Below are positions 1 through 6,799 of a DNA stretch of 13,390 bases, one piece after another. This DNA comes from Bacteroidota bacterium (GTDB lineage Bacteria > Bacteroidota > Bacteroidia > UKL13-3): the NCBI GenBank assembly GCA_018883485.1, contig VEQB01000025.1, positions 1 to 13,390 on the forward strand, in the 5' to 3' direction. The notes under the pieces are model-generated. The model ran no database searches and was not told the origin of the DNA. It saw only the letters and a list, made by a program, of their open reading frames with translations. The position numbers and the translations under genes were made by a program. Numbering within the stretch: the first letter of the stretch is position 1; each line of letters begins with the position of its first letter.

Positions 1-671
1 CTCATCAATAAAAGAAAATGAGAATTTATGAATGAAATAAAAAAACGCTCCTCGGATTGATTTTCCAAGTTTAGGAGGTTCAAAGCAAATAAACAAAATT
101 TCAAAGCAGAATCGTTAATTTTTCCTCGAGAGAAAAATTCCATCAAATCAATTAAGGCGTAAATTGGGAATAAATCTCTAGCTTTCAAGTCCTGAAGAAT
201 TTTCAAAAGTTCATCTTTTTCGTTATTTAAAACACTATAAATTACAAGCTCATCATAAAGATTATTACCAATTTGCCAGAAATCATCTCTGCCCAAGTAA
301 TCTAAATCGGCATCACAAATAATTTGTTCTAGCAAATTAGTTGGGGTCTGAGGGATTTTTGTAGCCATAATCATTCCGCAGATTTGTTCTATTTCTTTTT
401 CAGAATAGCCAAAGTTTGGGAGTGTTTCTTTGGCAATATCACAGCCTATTTTTTCATGCTCGTTGCTCTGTCGGGTAAATCCAGAATCATGGTACAAAAC
501 TGCCGTTTTAAGTAACAAGGTTTCATACTCTGATAAGCCCTCCTGCTCGGCTAGGGTAATGGCAGCATCTAATACATCCATAATATGATGATAGCTGTGG
601 TATTTTAAGCATTCTGGTAAATCTGTCTTTACCTTATTCAGAATAAATTCACTGGCTTTAGTGTAATCCAT
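1..671 (-). CDS. HD-domain phosphohydrolase-like protein (3' end outside window)
   Basis: Reading leftwards from the ATG at 671, 223 codons stay open to the window edge, so the C-terminus is missing. Residues about 20-135 look like a metal-dependent HD phosphohydrolase domain: His at 28-29 (YHHI), the HD pair at 61-62 within AVLYHDSGF, a HE pair at 72-73, and an aspartate-rich stretch CDADLDYLGR at 119-128. HD proteins hydrolyse phosphoester or nucleotide substrates using bound metal; the substrate cannot be read here. Residues 140-223 form a Leu/Phe-rich, apparently helical extension that I do not recognise. No signal peptide is seen, so the protein is probably cytoplasmic. A TAnnTTTG box lies 32 nt upstream of the start. 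The HD call is good; the exact role is unknown. Confidence 0.8.
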   Translation of the reverse strand, partial: MDYTKASEFILNKVKTDLPECLKYHSYHHIMDVLDAAITLAEQEGLSEYETLLLKTAVLYHDSGFTRQSNEHEKIGCDIAKETLPNFGYSEKEIEQICGMIMATKIPQTPTNLLEQIICDADLDYLGRDDFWQIGNNLYDELVIYSVLNNEKDELLKILQDLKARDLFPIYALIDLMEFFSRGKINDSALKFCLFALNLLNLENQSEERFFISFINSHFLLLM

Positions 672-703
672 CGTTTCAAGTATAATTAAAAATTAATAAG
701 AAA

Positions 704-711
704 CAAAGATA
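704..711 (-). promoter_or_regulatory. Bacteroidota -7 element for the HD gene
   Basis: TATCTTTG on the minus strand is an exact TAnnTTTG match, 32 nt upstream of the ATG at 671. A possible -33 TTTG lies 15 nt further upstream, slightly closer than usual. A short inverted repeat, CCCCAA-aa-TTGGGG at 736-749, lies just upstream of the promoter; its role is unknown. Confidence 0.5.
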
Positions 712-809
712 ACAGTAGAATAACAACAAATTTATCCCCAAAATTGGGGGTTTTCAGAACCATAAGCCGCTGTTATTAGCATTGGTATTTCTGTATTATT
801 CTAAGATAA

Positions 810-932
810 TTATTGAAACGAAGAGCTGTAGTTTCCCAGCTTGAATGCTGCCTTATTCTTTATTTCATTCAAATCTTTTCTTGGAGATTCTTTCTTTTGT
901 TTGGCTTTTGATGGGGTTTCTTTAGTATTCAT
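810..932 (-). CDS. possible 40-aa basic protein
   Basis: A short minus-strand ORF starts at ATG 932 and ends with TAA at 810, in the otherwise empty stretch between the HD gene and the gene at 1044. It begins MNTKETPSKAKQKKES and ends GNYSSSFQ: lysine-rich, low-complexity N-terminal half, no signal peptide, no cysteine. It is too short to assign to a family. The composition (Lys/Ser/Asn-rich with a clean stop) is compatible with a real small protein, but there is no clear promoter box upstream and chance cannot be excluded. The rest of 672-1043 shows only the HD promoter. Confidence 0.35.
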   Translation of the reverse strand: MNTKETPSKAKQKKESPRKDLNEIKNKAAFKLGNYSSSFQ

Positions 933-1031
933 TTTCGTAATAAAGTAAGGTAAACAGGGAGGGTAAAACTACTGGGATTTGGTTTGCCATTCCTAGGTAT
1001 AGGATTATTTATAAGTTTTCTAGGTTTTAGT

Positions 1032-1039
1032 TAACTTTG
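1032..1039 (+). promoter_or_regulatory. TAnnTTTG-like box directly before the start at 1044
   Basis: TAACTTTG matches the Bacteroidota -7 consensus and ends only 4 nt before the ATG. If it is used, the mRNA is leaderless or nearly so. No convincing -33 TTG is seen at the right distance, so the call is tentative. Confidence 0.35.
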
Positions 1040-1043
1040 AAGG

Positions 1044-1535
1044 ATGAATTTCCAGAAAATAATTGGCTTTATGGCAATCTTATTGTTGTTATTTGTAACC
1101 TGCAAAAAGAACAATAACAATTCTAATCAAGGAGATTTTTTCGCTCCAGTTTATGTAGATTTTTTTGTGAACCTAAACTTACCAACCTACTCCGAATTGC
1201 AGTTTGTAAATGGTTATGTTATAGAGCCTGGTCAAGGTTATAAAGCACGAGGTATAATTATTTACAATACAGGCTTTGAAGGGGTAGATAAATATGTGGC
1301 ATTTGATAGGTCGTGCCCAGTAAATGTTGATAGTTCTTGCAGTTACGTTAGCGTAGAAAAATCTGCATTGTTTTATAAATGTGGTCAATTTAATGGTGCC
1401 AATTTCAATGCTTGTTGTGGTTCTAGATTTGCTGCTAATAGTGGTGTACAAGTAGAAGGGCCGGCACTAAGAGGTTTAAGAAAATATTTTGTATACGATT
1501 TGGGTAACCAATTACATGTGGTTGCAGCTCCATAA
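1044..1535 (+). CDS. lipoprotein with Rieske-like fold signature lacking the usual ligands
   Basis: 163 aa. The N-terminus MNFQKIIGFMAILLLLFVTC is a lipoprotein signal with lipobox Cys20 followed by an Asn-rich linker, so the protein should be anchored in the envelope. Residues 84-154 resemble the second half of a Rieske [2Fe-2S] domain: YVAFDRSCPV (84-93), CCGSRF (124-129), then a Gly-Val spacing, EGPALRGLRKY (138-148) and a final strand. In a classical Rieske domain these positions read CxH and CxxHG. Here the histidines are replaced (Val93 and Cys125) and one ligand cysteine is Asn122. Extra cysteines occur at 91, 99, 113 and 124, so disulfides or another metal site are possible instead of the standard cluster. 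The start gives a proper charged signal peptide. The 3' end overlaps the convergent gene by 24 nt. Function unknown. Confidence 0.75.
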   Translation: MNFQKIIGFMAILLLLFVTCKKNNNNSNQGDFFAPVYVDFFVNLNLPTYSELQFVNGYVIEPGQGYKARGIIIYNTGFEGVDKYVAFDRSCPVNVDSSCSYVSVEKSALFYKCGQFNGANFNACCGSRFAANSGVQVEGPALRGLRKYFVYDLGNQLHVVAAP

Positions 1536-2045
1536 ACTATTTGGCTTAGGTGCAATATCATATTTATAAAGCTTATGTATTTCTATGGTGTGTTGTATTT
1601 TTTGAACCCAAATTAATCCAGCAGAGGAGTAATGATAAGCGTTCATTTTAAGCAACCATAATTTATAATCATTGCTTCCTTTTAGTTGCGAATAGAATTT
1701 TTTACGACCAATTACGCGGCAAAAGTGCTTGTATGATTCTTCTATACTAGAATAACTTTTATAAACAGATTTATACGCAATCTTTCTTTTTTCTAAATTA
1801 TTAGGTCCTACTATACCAAAATGATTGTTGAGTAGGCGCGCATTGATACTACTGCCATGCCCAGATTCTATTATAGCCACTCCCAAAATTACACTCGCAG
1901 GAATACCTGTTTCAATAGCTAATTTTTGTGCATATGGTGCGTAAGTTTTTATGTAAGCGCTAGCTGTTTCTTGTTGCGCAAAACTTCCTTCTACCGGCAT
2001 CCAGCAAAACAAAGTAGGTAGTATTGCATACCTAAGTTGTTTCAT
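1512..2045 (-). CDS. exported glucosaminidase (FlgJ/GH73-like)
   Basis: 177 aa from the ATG at 2045; a longer frame would need a TTG at 2072 and would spoil the signal peptide. MKQLRYAILPTLFCWM...SFAQQ is a signal sequence with the AQ-type end common in Bacteroidota. Residues about 30-160 match the mannosyl-glycoprotein endo-beta-N-acetylglucosaminidase fold used by peptidoglycan hydrolases: YIKTYAPYAQKLAIETGIPASVILG (split here at 31-55), then AIIESGHGSS (57-66) carrying the likely catalytic Glu60, then NNHFGI (73-78) and a SIEESYKHFCRVI helix. It probably cleaves peptidoglycan glycan strands in the periplasm. No LysM or SH3 anchoring domain is present. The last 24 nt overlap the convergent lipoprotein gene. 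It has its own good promoter at 2105-2133 and stands as a single transcription unit. Confidence 0.85.
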   Translation of the reverse strand: MKQLRYAILPTLFCWMPVEGSFAQQETASAYIKTYAPYAQKLAIETGIPASVILGVAIIESGHGSSINARLLNNHFGIVGPNNLEKRKIAYKSVYKSYSSIEESYKHFCRVIGRKKFYSQLKGSNDYKLWLLKMNAYHYSSAGLIWVQKIQHTIEIHKLYKYDIAPKPNSLWSCNHM

Positions 2046-2104
2046 TATTTTATGTAATTGTATAGTAGCCAAGAACTACTAAAATTAGAAATAATTAAAC
2101 AACA

Positions 2105-2133
2105 CAAAGGTAATCTTAAAGTAATTTAGACAA
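2105..2133 (-). promoter_or_regulatory. promoter of the glucosaminidase gene (TTG-18-TACCTTTG)
   Basis: On the minus strand TTG (2133-2131), an 18-nt spacer and TACCTTTG (2112-2105) match the Bacteroidota -33/-7 pattern. The -7 box lies 59 nt before the ATG at 2045. The same 18-nt spacing is found before the glycosyltransferase gene. Confidence 0.6.
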
Positions 2134-2232
2134 TACACACAACTTTTACAAGTGTCTGATAATTAGTTCATAAAGCCAAATGTCGCATTCTGAAATTCCT
2201 TCAATTCCAGCTAACTTTAAGCCTTAATTAAC

Positions 2233-2820
2233 CTATTTTACCAAGATATTTCTAAAGGTTAAATTAATGCGTTGACTACAACTATTCTTACTTTTAGGAA
2301 TAGCATGCTGCCAATAATGCTGCATTTCGCCTTTCATAAGCAAGAGACTGCCATGCGTTAATAGAAGGTTTAAGTTTAGGTCTTTGTTAAGCTTATGTTT
2401 TACCTGAAATTTTCTTGTTTGTCCTAAACTTAGTGAAGCTATTACAGGATTAATTCCTAACTCTCTTTCATCATCAGCGTGCCAACCCATACTATCCCGT
2501 TCATTTCTATATAGGTTTAATAGCACGCTGTTAAATTGTATTGAACCAACTTGTTCTATTTTAGCTTTAAGTGTTAACAATTCTTTTGAAAAGGGTTCAG
2601 GCGCTAGGTTCAAACCAGAATAGGAATAGTTTAAGCCAGCACTCCCATGCCAAGCGGTTAACCTTGGCTGAGCCAGCAGTTTGCCAAACATTTTAATATG
2701 ATATTGCTTCCATTTAATATTTTGTAAAAGCAATTCATAGGCGATATCTGCATCTTCTGCATTTAAAAAGTTTGGCAATAAATAAAGCTCGCCATGCTGC
2801 GATAGCAAGTTATTAATCAT
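2233..2820 (-). CDS. AlkB-like 2-oxoglutarate/Fe(II) dioxygenase
   Basis: 195 aa, about the usual length of bacterial and human-like AlkB homologues. The iron facial triad and 2-oxoglutarate ligands are visible: HAD at 114-116 (His114, Asp116), His172 in HYWQHAIPK, and Arg184 and Arg190 in RINLTFR. NLYRN (102-106) and PRLTAWHG (52-59) match the conserved NxY and substrate-side strands. AlkB-family enzymes oxidatively remove alkyl groups from nucleic-acid bases (1-methyladenine, 3-methylcytosine), so this is probably a cytoplasmic alkylation-repair enzyme; RNA as substrate cannot be excluded. The ATG at 2820 lies 2 nt after the stop of the lipoprotein gene upstream, so the pair is probably co-transcribed and translationally coupled. 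There is no Ada-like regulator nearby. Confidence 0.9.
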   Translation of the reverse strand: MINNLLSQHGELYLLPNFLNAEDADIAYELLLQNIKWKQYHIKMFGKLLAQPRLTAWHGSAGLNYSYSGLNLAPEPFSKELLTLKAKIEQVGSIQFNSVLLNLYRNERDSMGWHADDERELGINPVIASLSLGQTRKFQVKHKLNKDLNLNLLLTHGSLLLMKGEMQHYWQHAIPKSKNSCSQRINLTFRNILVK

Positions 2821-2822
2821 AC

Positions 2823-3341
2823 TTATTCTTTAAAATTATCTATGAGGTAGCGCATTACTCCTTTGGTCCTTTTTAAATCTCTTTTAGGCTCTGCAAAGTA
2901 ATATAAGTCATAATCTGTTTCCCAAAAAATATAACTGCTTTCTCTTTTCTTTACATCTACTTCGATATAAATTCCTTTACTAGTTCTGCTATAGGGTTTT
3001 GCATGGTATGAAAAGCTTTTTCCCATATTAATTGGTGCCGCATACGAAATACCATTGCTTAAAACAGAATCTATTGCAAGGCTAATGAAAAATAAATATT
3101 GTGGATTCTTGGTTGTATAGGTATGCCCATTCTTAATCAACTTTTTTATGCATGCCTCTTTTACTTCTTCTTCAAAATGTTTAGTGAGTAACTGTGGTGT
3201 TTTGTTCTCCATAAATAAATTAAAGCTTCCTTTTTTAGGATTAGCCTTAACTTTATTAAGATGGAAATACTGCTTTTGGCAAGATGTGAAGCTTACACAG
3301 AGCAATAATAAAACAGATATTTTACAAACACTTTGAATCAT
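2823..3341 (-). CDS. predicted lipoprotein, weakly DUF4136-like
   Basis: 172 aa. MIQSVCKISVLLLLCVSFTSC is a lipoprotein signal with lipobox Cys21. The mature part has helix HFEEEVKEACIKKLIKNGH (55-73), a strand YLFFISLAIDS (82-92), and GIYIEVDVKKRESSYIFWE (123-141), the order seen in DUF4136-type lipoproteins (an aggregated-subunit helix, a pD-like strand, then a 'variable expressed as W.g' strand). This family link is an impression from layout, not a firm match. It is the first gene of a two-gene unit with the AlkB-like gene, with only 2 nt between them. The start is preceded by ATTAATTTGTAC, also found before the gene at 6753. Confidence 0.65.
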   Translation of the reverse strand: MIQSVCKISVLLLLCVSFTSCQKQYFHLNKVKANPKKGSFNLFMENKTPQLLTKHFEEEVKEACIKKLIKNGHTYTTKNPQYLFFISLAIDSVLSNGISYAAPINMGKSFSYHAKPYSRTSKGIYIEVDVKKRESSYIFWETDYDLYYFAEPKRDLKRTKGVMRYLIDNFKE

Positions 3342-3346
3342 CGATT

Positions 3347-3358
3347 GTACAAATTAAT
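3347..3358 (-). promoter_or_regulatory. ATTAATTTGTAC box upstream of the lipoprotein-AlkB unit
   Basis: On the minus strand ATTAATTTGTAC ends 5 nt before the ATG at 3341. It contains TTAATTTG, one base off TAnnTTTG, so it may be a -7 element giving a very short leader. The identical 12-mer occurs at 6761-6772 ahead of another minus-strand envelope gene. Confidence 0.3.
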
Positions 3359-3477
3359 GTATTTTTTGTTTTTAAGTAAATCTTTTTAGCTGGGATTCAG
3401 CTTATTTAACTTTTCTTCTAAAATCTAGACAACTATTTATGCATAAAGGCGTCATAAGGAAAATCTAATTACAAATA

Positions 3478-4410
3478 ATGAAAAATTTTAAATTTTATGC
3501 CGTTGCTATTGCGATGGCGGCCCTAACAATTACCTCATGTTCTAAAGAAGATGAAAAAACACCAACACCTACGCCAGCACCTGTGCAAAAAACTATTGCT
3601 CAAATAGCAAGTGGCGACACAAGTTTTTCAATTTTGGTTGCTGCCTTAAACAAGGCAGGTTTAACTACTACTCTTAATGGTGCAGGAACTTTTACAGTAT
3701 TTGCCCCAAACAACAACGCGTTTAGAGATTTAGGGCTTTCTGTAGCCGCAATAAATGCAATTACAGATTCAGCAGATATTGCAGATTTAAAAAATACGCT
3801 TCTTTATCATGTATTGGGATCAGAAGTAAAATCTACACAATTAAGTAATGCCTATGTTCCAACACTATTTACTGTAAATAATAATGGTGTTTCTTTGAAA
3901 GTGGCTATTGCCCCTGTTAAGTTAAATAAAACAACCAATGTGATAGCTGCCGATATTGACGCTAGTAATGGAGTATTGCATGTAATAGACGAGGTGTTAT
4001 TGCCACCAACCGTAGTTGATATTGCATTAATGGAAGATGGTTTAACTACTTTGGTTTCTGCAGTAGTTAAAGCAGGTTTGGTAGAAACTTTAGACGATGC
4101 AAAAAATGTTACCGTTTTCGCTCCTGTAAATAAAGCATTTTCAGATATTAATTTCGATTTAGCAGGAACTTCAAAAGAAGATTTAGCGCCAATTTTAACT
4201 GCACATGTTTTGGGTTCACAGGTTAGATCTAGCCAAATAAAGAATGGCGACAAAGCAACTACCTTGAACGCAAAAGTTGAGTTAACTTTTAATACTACAA
4301 GTGGTGTAAAAGTTAGTGGTGGTAAAACGGTAGATGCAAATGTAACTGCTGCAGATATTCAAGCATATAATGGAGTTATACATTTAGTTGATAAAGTTAT
4401 TCTTCCATAA
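3478..4410 (+). CDS. lipoprotein with two fasciclin (FAS1) domains
   Basis: 310 aa. Lipoprotein signal with lipobox TSC at Cys21, then a Thr/Pro linker (29-37). FAS1 domain 1 spans about 38-177: TFTVFAPNNNAF (71-82) is the H1 box and NGVLHVIDEVLLPP (164-177) the H2 box. FAS1 domain 2 spans about 178-310: VTVFAPVNKAF (211-221) and NGVIHLVDKVILP (298-310). FAS1 domains mediate adhesion to proteins or polysaccharides at the cell surface. The protein ends exactly at the second domain. It is monocistronic, divergent from the lipoprotein-AlkB pair across 136 nt, and closed by a strong hairpin at 4434-4467. No exact TAnnTTTG box is seen; TATTTATG near 3434 is the nearest. Confidence 0.92.
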   Translation: MKNFKFYAVAIAMAALTITSCSKEDEKTPTPTPAPVQKTIAQIASGDTSFSILVAALNKAGLTTTLNGAGTFTVFAPNNNAFRDLGLSVAAINAITDSADIADLKNTLLYHVLGSEVKSTQLSNAYVPTLFTVNNNGVSLKVAIAPVKLNKTTNVIAADIDASNGVLHVIDEVLLPPTVVDIALMEDGLTTLVSAVVKAGLVETLDDAKNVTVFAPVNKAFSDINFDLAGTSKEDLAPILTAHVLGSQVRSSQIKNGDKATTLNAKVELTFNTTSGVKVSGGKTVDANVTAADIQAYNGVIHLVDKVILP

Positions 4411-4433
4411 TTCTTGATTTGTTTTCCAAGTTT

Positions 4434-4467
4434 AAAGCGGGGGCGGCCTTTGGCCGCCCCCGCTTTT
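4434..4467. terminator. strong GC-rich hairpin terminator between convergent genes
   Basis: GCGGGGGCGGCC (4437-4448), loop TTT, and GGCCGCCCCCGC (4452-4463) form a perfect 12-bp all-GC stem, extended by AAA/TTT to 15 bp. It is followed by TTTT on the plus strand and preceded by AAA, so it can work in both directions. It sits between the FAS1 gene (+) and the gene ending at 4481 (-). Confidence 0.9.
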
Positions 4468-4480
4468 GTTAATGCAAACT

Positions 4481-5935
4481 TCAAAAAAATCTAACCGAAA
4501 ACCTAGCTCCTATCCAAAAACGAAAAACGTATTTCTCCAATCTTTCAGAAAACATATAATTAGAAGAAAAGGCATTGAAATGTGTTCTATAATTTGCCGA
4601 AGCGGTATTGAACAAACTAAAATTTGCAGTAGGCCCAGCTACTAAATGTAGTTTGGGTGTTACCTTATATTGCATGCCAATAAATACTTTACTCAACAGA
4701 TTTAAACTCCTATCGCTATTGTTTACTGCCATTAACTGCTGGGCTGCAATATCTAATGAAACTTGCCACTTCTCTCTTGTTTCAAAAATAGAAGCAAGTC
4801 CATACCCATAGCCCCAAATAGGTTGGGTGCTTCCCAATTCATAGGAAAGTAAAAGTAAATTGTGAAATTTACTTACCCCTGTTCTATACGAAAGTGTCAG
4901 TAGTTTTTTTTCATCTATGCTCAATTCAGCATGGTGATAGCCTTTTTCTACATAACTAAAGATACCAAAAGGAACCCCATCAATAGTGTCACAATAGTTT
5001 ACAAAACTAATTTGCACCCCACTTATCGATTGAGCATAATTAAATAACCCACTTACTTGAGTTCCAAACATTGATTTGGTATAGTTAAATAAACAACCTA
5101 CCTGAACATACTTAGTTTCTTCAAAAACAATATTTCCCAAACCAGCCACCTGCACGCCATCTACAGAACCACCAACTAAGTTTACCAATCCACCTACTTG
5201 CACGCCTTTAACCTGGTTACTATTTACATTGATTAATCCGCTTATTTGTGTCCCAAATGTTTTACCTCCTACTAAATTAGCTAAACCAGCAATTTGCAAA
5301 TACCTAATATTACCCTGATTAATATTTACTAAGCCTCCTATCTCTATGGCATCTGTGCCTTTAGAATAACCCCCAAGAATATTCAAACTATATTTATTAA
5401 TAGTATTAAGTCCAAGTTTTTTATTACTTGTTATAAATGGAATAAAGCTTATAGCATAATTGCTATATAAAGGACTTTTAATGTTCTTGTAATTGAGATT
5501 TTTGTTTTTAATTTTTGTTGCCCAATCCTTTGCCTTCTTGAAATGATTTACTTCACCATCTGTGGGTTCAACCCTACCTTGGTTAATAATTGCGCTGTCT
5601 TGAACCAAGGTGTTGCCTAAAGATTTTCTTGTAGGCAAAGGTGTTAAGAATACCTTAAACACAGATTCCTCAATATTCTCTACTAAGAAGCTAGTATCTA
5701 TAAATCCATCCTTGGAAACAGAAATCGATATATTAATTTCCTTTTCGTTAATTTTCAGCTCAAACGCGCCTCTATTATCCGAATAAGTTGATGCTTTATT
5801 TACCTTGTTATAAATGCTGGCTTCAACAATTGGCTCCCCAGTTTTTGCATTAAAAACTTTTCCTTGAAAAAATACATTTTGTGCTGCGCAATTAAGTGTA
5901 CCCAATGAAACTAATACAAATAGCAAATACTTCAT
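4481..5935 (-). CDS. CarboxypepD_reg-like protein with 16-residue LA_2272-like surface repeats
   Basis: 484 aa from the ATG at 5935 (a GTG lies one codon upstream). MKYLLFVLVSLGTLNCAAQ is a signal sequence; it could be SPase I (after AAQ) or a lipobox with Cys16. Residues about 20-100 form a CarboxypepD_reg-like beta-sandwich: GKVFNAKTGEPIVEASIY (25-42), YSDNRGAFELKI (51-62). Residues 197-328 carry nine repeats of the type (V/T)Q(V/I)xGLxN; the first seven begin exactly every 16 residues, the last two at 14. This is the pattern of LA_2272-type surface repeats. The C-terminal 130 residues alternate like outer-membrane beta strands and end in Phe (SVRFF), as barrel proteins do. Likely outer-membrane; function unknown. 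It follows the DUF2490 gene by 14 nt, probably in one operon. Confidence 0.8.
   Translation of the reverse strand: MKYLLFVLVSLGTLNCAAQNVFFQGKVFNAKTGEPIVEASIYNKVNKASTYSDNRGAFELKINEKEINISISVSKDGFIDTSFLVENIEESVFKVFLTPLPTRKSLGNTLVQDSAIINQGRVEPTDGEVNHFKKAKDWATKIKNKNLNYKNIKSPLYSNYAISFIPFITSNKKLGLNTINKYSLNILGGYSKGTDAIEIGGLVNINQGNIRYLQIAGLANLVGGKTFGTQISGLINVNSNQVKGVQVGGLVNLVGGSVDGVQVAGLGNIVFEETKYVQVGCLFNYTKSMFGTQVSGLFNYAQSISGVQISFVNYCDTIDGVPFGIFSYVEKGYHHAELSIDEKKLLTLSYRTGVSKFHNLLLLSYELGSTQPIWGYGYGLASIFETREKWQVSLDIAAQQLMAVNNSDRSLNLLSKVFIGMQYKVTPKLHLVAGPTANFSLFNTASANYRTHFNAFSSNYMFSERLEKYVFRFWIGARFSVRFF
4952..5347 (-). repeat. nine-unit protein-level tandem repeat, 48-nt period
   Basis: Units on the minus strand encode IEIGGLVN, LQIAGLAN, TQISGLIN, VQVGGLVN, VQVAGLGN, VQVGCLFN, TQVSGLFN, VQISFVNY and VPFGIFSY. 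The first seven start 48 nt apart; the last two are shortened to 42 nt. The DNA copies have diverged, so the repeat is conserved in protein rather than being a recent expansion. Confidence 0.85.
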
Positions 5936-5949
5936 CACAAACTTTTTTT

Positions 5950-6753
5950 CTATTTTTTTAAATCAGGTGCATTCAAATTTTTAGGCTTGCCGCCATTAAC
6001 CTTAAAGTTCTGAAGAAAGTTATTAAATGTGCAACTAAGTGAAATTACATTATTAATTACATCAGGTTGATTTTTAACATTACTTAAGCGTTTCATCCAG
6101 GTTGTTTCAATTGTAAAATTGTTTGTGAAACAATATCCTAAACCCGTGGTAAAACGGTTCTGATTTATCAATACCTCATCGCCAGGAATCAAAAAAATTT
6201 CATCCGATAGAATTGTGTAAAATATTCTTTCTCGAATTACCTTTCCATTAATGGCCATAAATATTTTAGGCATATACCTTAAGCGAAGTTGGTGGTTATT
6301 GTTATTGCTTTCAATTTCTTTAATAAACCTACTCTCATAGCGTAACCTATTAAAAAGTGTAAACCGGCCAAACACTTGGAAAACCTGCGCATCTAACGCG
6401 GGTCTTATCTCCCATTGTGCCTTTTGATTAATGGCTGGAACTTCCAAATTATACCAATATCCTAGCGTAGGTGTGAGCCTAAATTTGGGCTTTAAAAAGT
6501 AATGTGCCCCAGCCCGAATGCCATAATTAATAGGATGTTTTACTATATAATTTTTATCCTCTTTATCACTGCTTAACGACCAGAATAAATCTAATTTGGC
6601 TACCCATTTTTTATTGATTCGTGTAGACATTAATGCCTCATTCCATAATTGCCCAGGAGTTTGTACGCGATCATTCCCTTCCCCTTGAGCTTTAAGTGGC
6701 TGAGGAACAGATGTGATAATAAGAATAAAGATATAGATTAACCTTTGGCACAT
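5950..6753 (-). CDS. DUF2490 outer-membrane protein
   Basis: 267 aa. MCQRLIYIFILIITSVPQPLKAQ is a SPase I signal with the AQ end typical of Bacteroidota. The rest is antiparallel strands with the DUF2490 hallmarks: LWNEALMSTRINKKW near 36-50, NRLRYESRF (135-143), RLRYMPK (157-163), DEIF (184-187), NQNRFTTGLGY (197-207). DUF2490 proteins are predicted outer-membrane barrels of unknown function. The C-terminal 25 residues after the last strand (FKVNGGKPKNLNAPDLKK) are hydrophilic. It is the first gene of a unit with the repeat protein, 14 nt apart, and divergent from the gene at 6800 with only 46 nt between the two starts. ATTAATTTGTAC lies 7 nt upstream of the ATG. Confidence 0.8.
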   Translation of the reverse strand: MCQRLIYIFILIITSVPQPLKAQGEGNDRVQTPGQLWNEALMSTRINKKWVAKLDLFWSLSSDKEDKNYIVKHPINYGIRAGAHYFLKPKFRLTPTLGYWYNLEVPAINQKAQWEIRPALDAQVFQVFGRFTLFNRLRYESRFIKEIESNNNNHQLRLRYMPKIFMAINGKVIRERIFYTILSDEIFLIPGDEVLINQNRFTTGLGYCFTNNFTIETTWMKRLSNVKNQPDVINNVISLSCTFNNFLQNFKVNGGKPKNLNAPDLKK

Positions 6754-6754
6754 G

Positions 6755-6785
6755 TTGATGGTACAAATTAATTCTTTTACCTTAG
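6755..6785 (+). promoter_or_regulatory. possible promoter of the gene at 6800, overlapping the divergent start region
   Basis: TTG (6755-6757), a 20-nt spacer and TACCTTAG (6778-6785) approximate the TTG/TAnnTTTG pattern. The minus-strand box ATTAATTTGTAC (6761-6772) for the DUF2490 gene lies inside it, so two opposed promoters would share 46 nt. Confidence 0.3.
6761..6772 (-). promoter_or_regulatory. ATTAATTTGTAC box upstream of the DUF2490 gene
   Basis: Same 12-mer as at 3347-3358, here 7 nt before the ATG at 6753. The included TTAATTTG is one base from the -7 consensus. Confidence 0.3.
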
Positions 6786-6799
6786 CAAAAAAAAGAACT

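Noticed and set aside
3388..3402. Small hairpin AGCTG-GGATT-CAGCT between divergent genes
   Set aside because: A 5-bp stem without a T run or known motif; not supportable as terminator or operator.
3852..4253. Long minus-strand frame inside the FAS1 gene
   Set aside because: Antisense shadow; the plus strand encodes two clear FAS1 domains.
6752..6799. N-terminal 16-residue extension of the secreted protein at 6800
   Set aside because: It would place extra residues before a proper signal peptide and cover the likely promoter.
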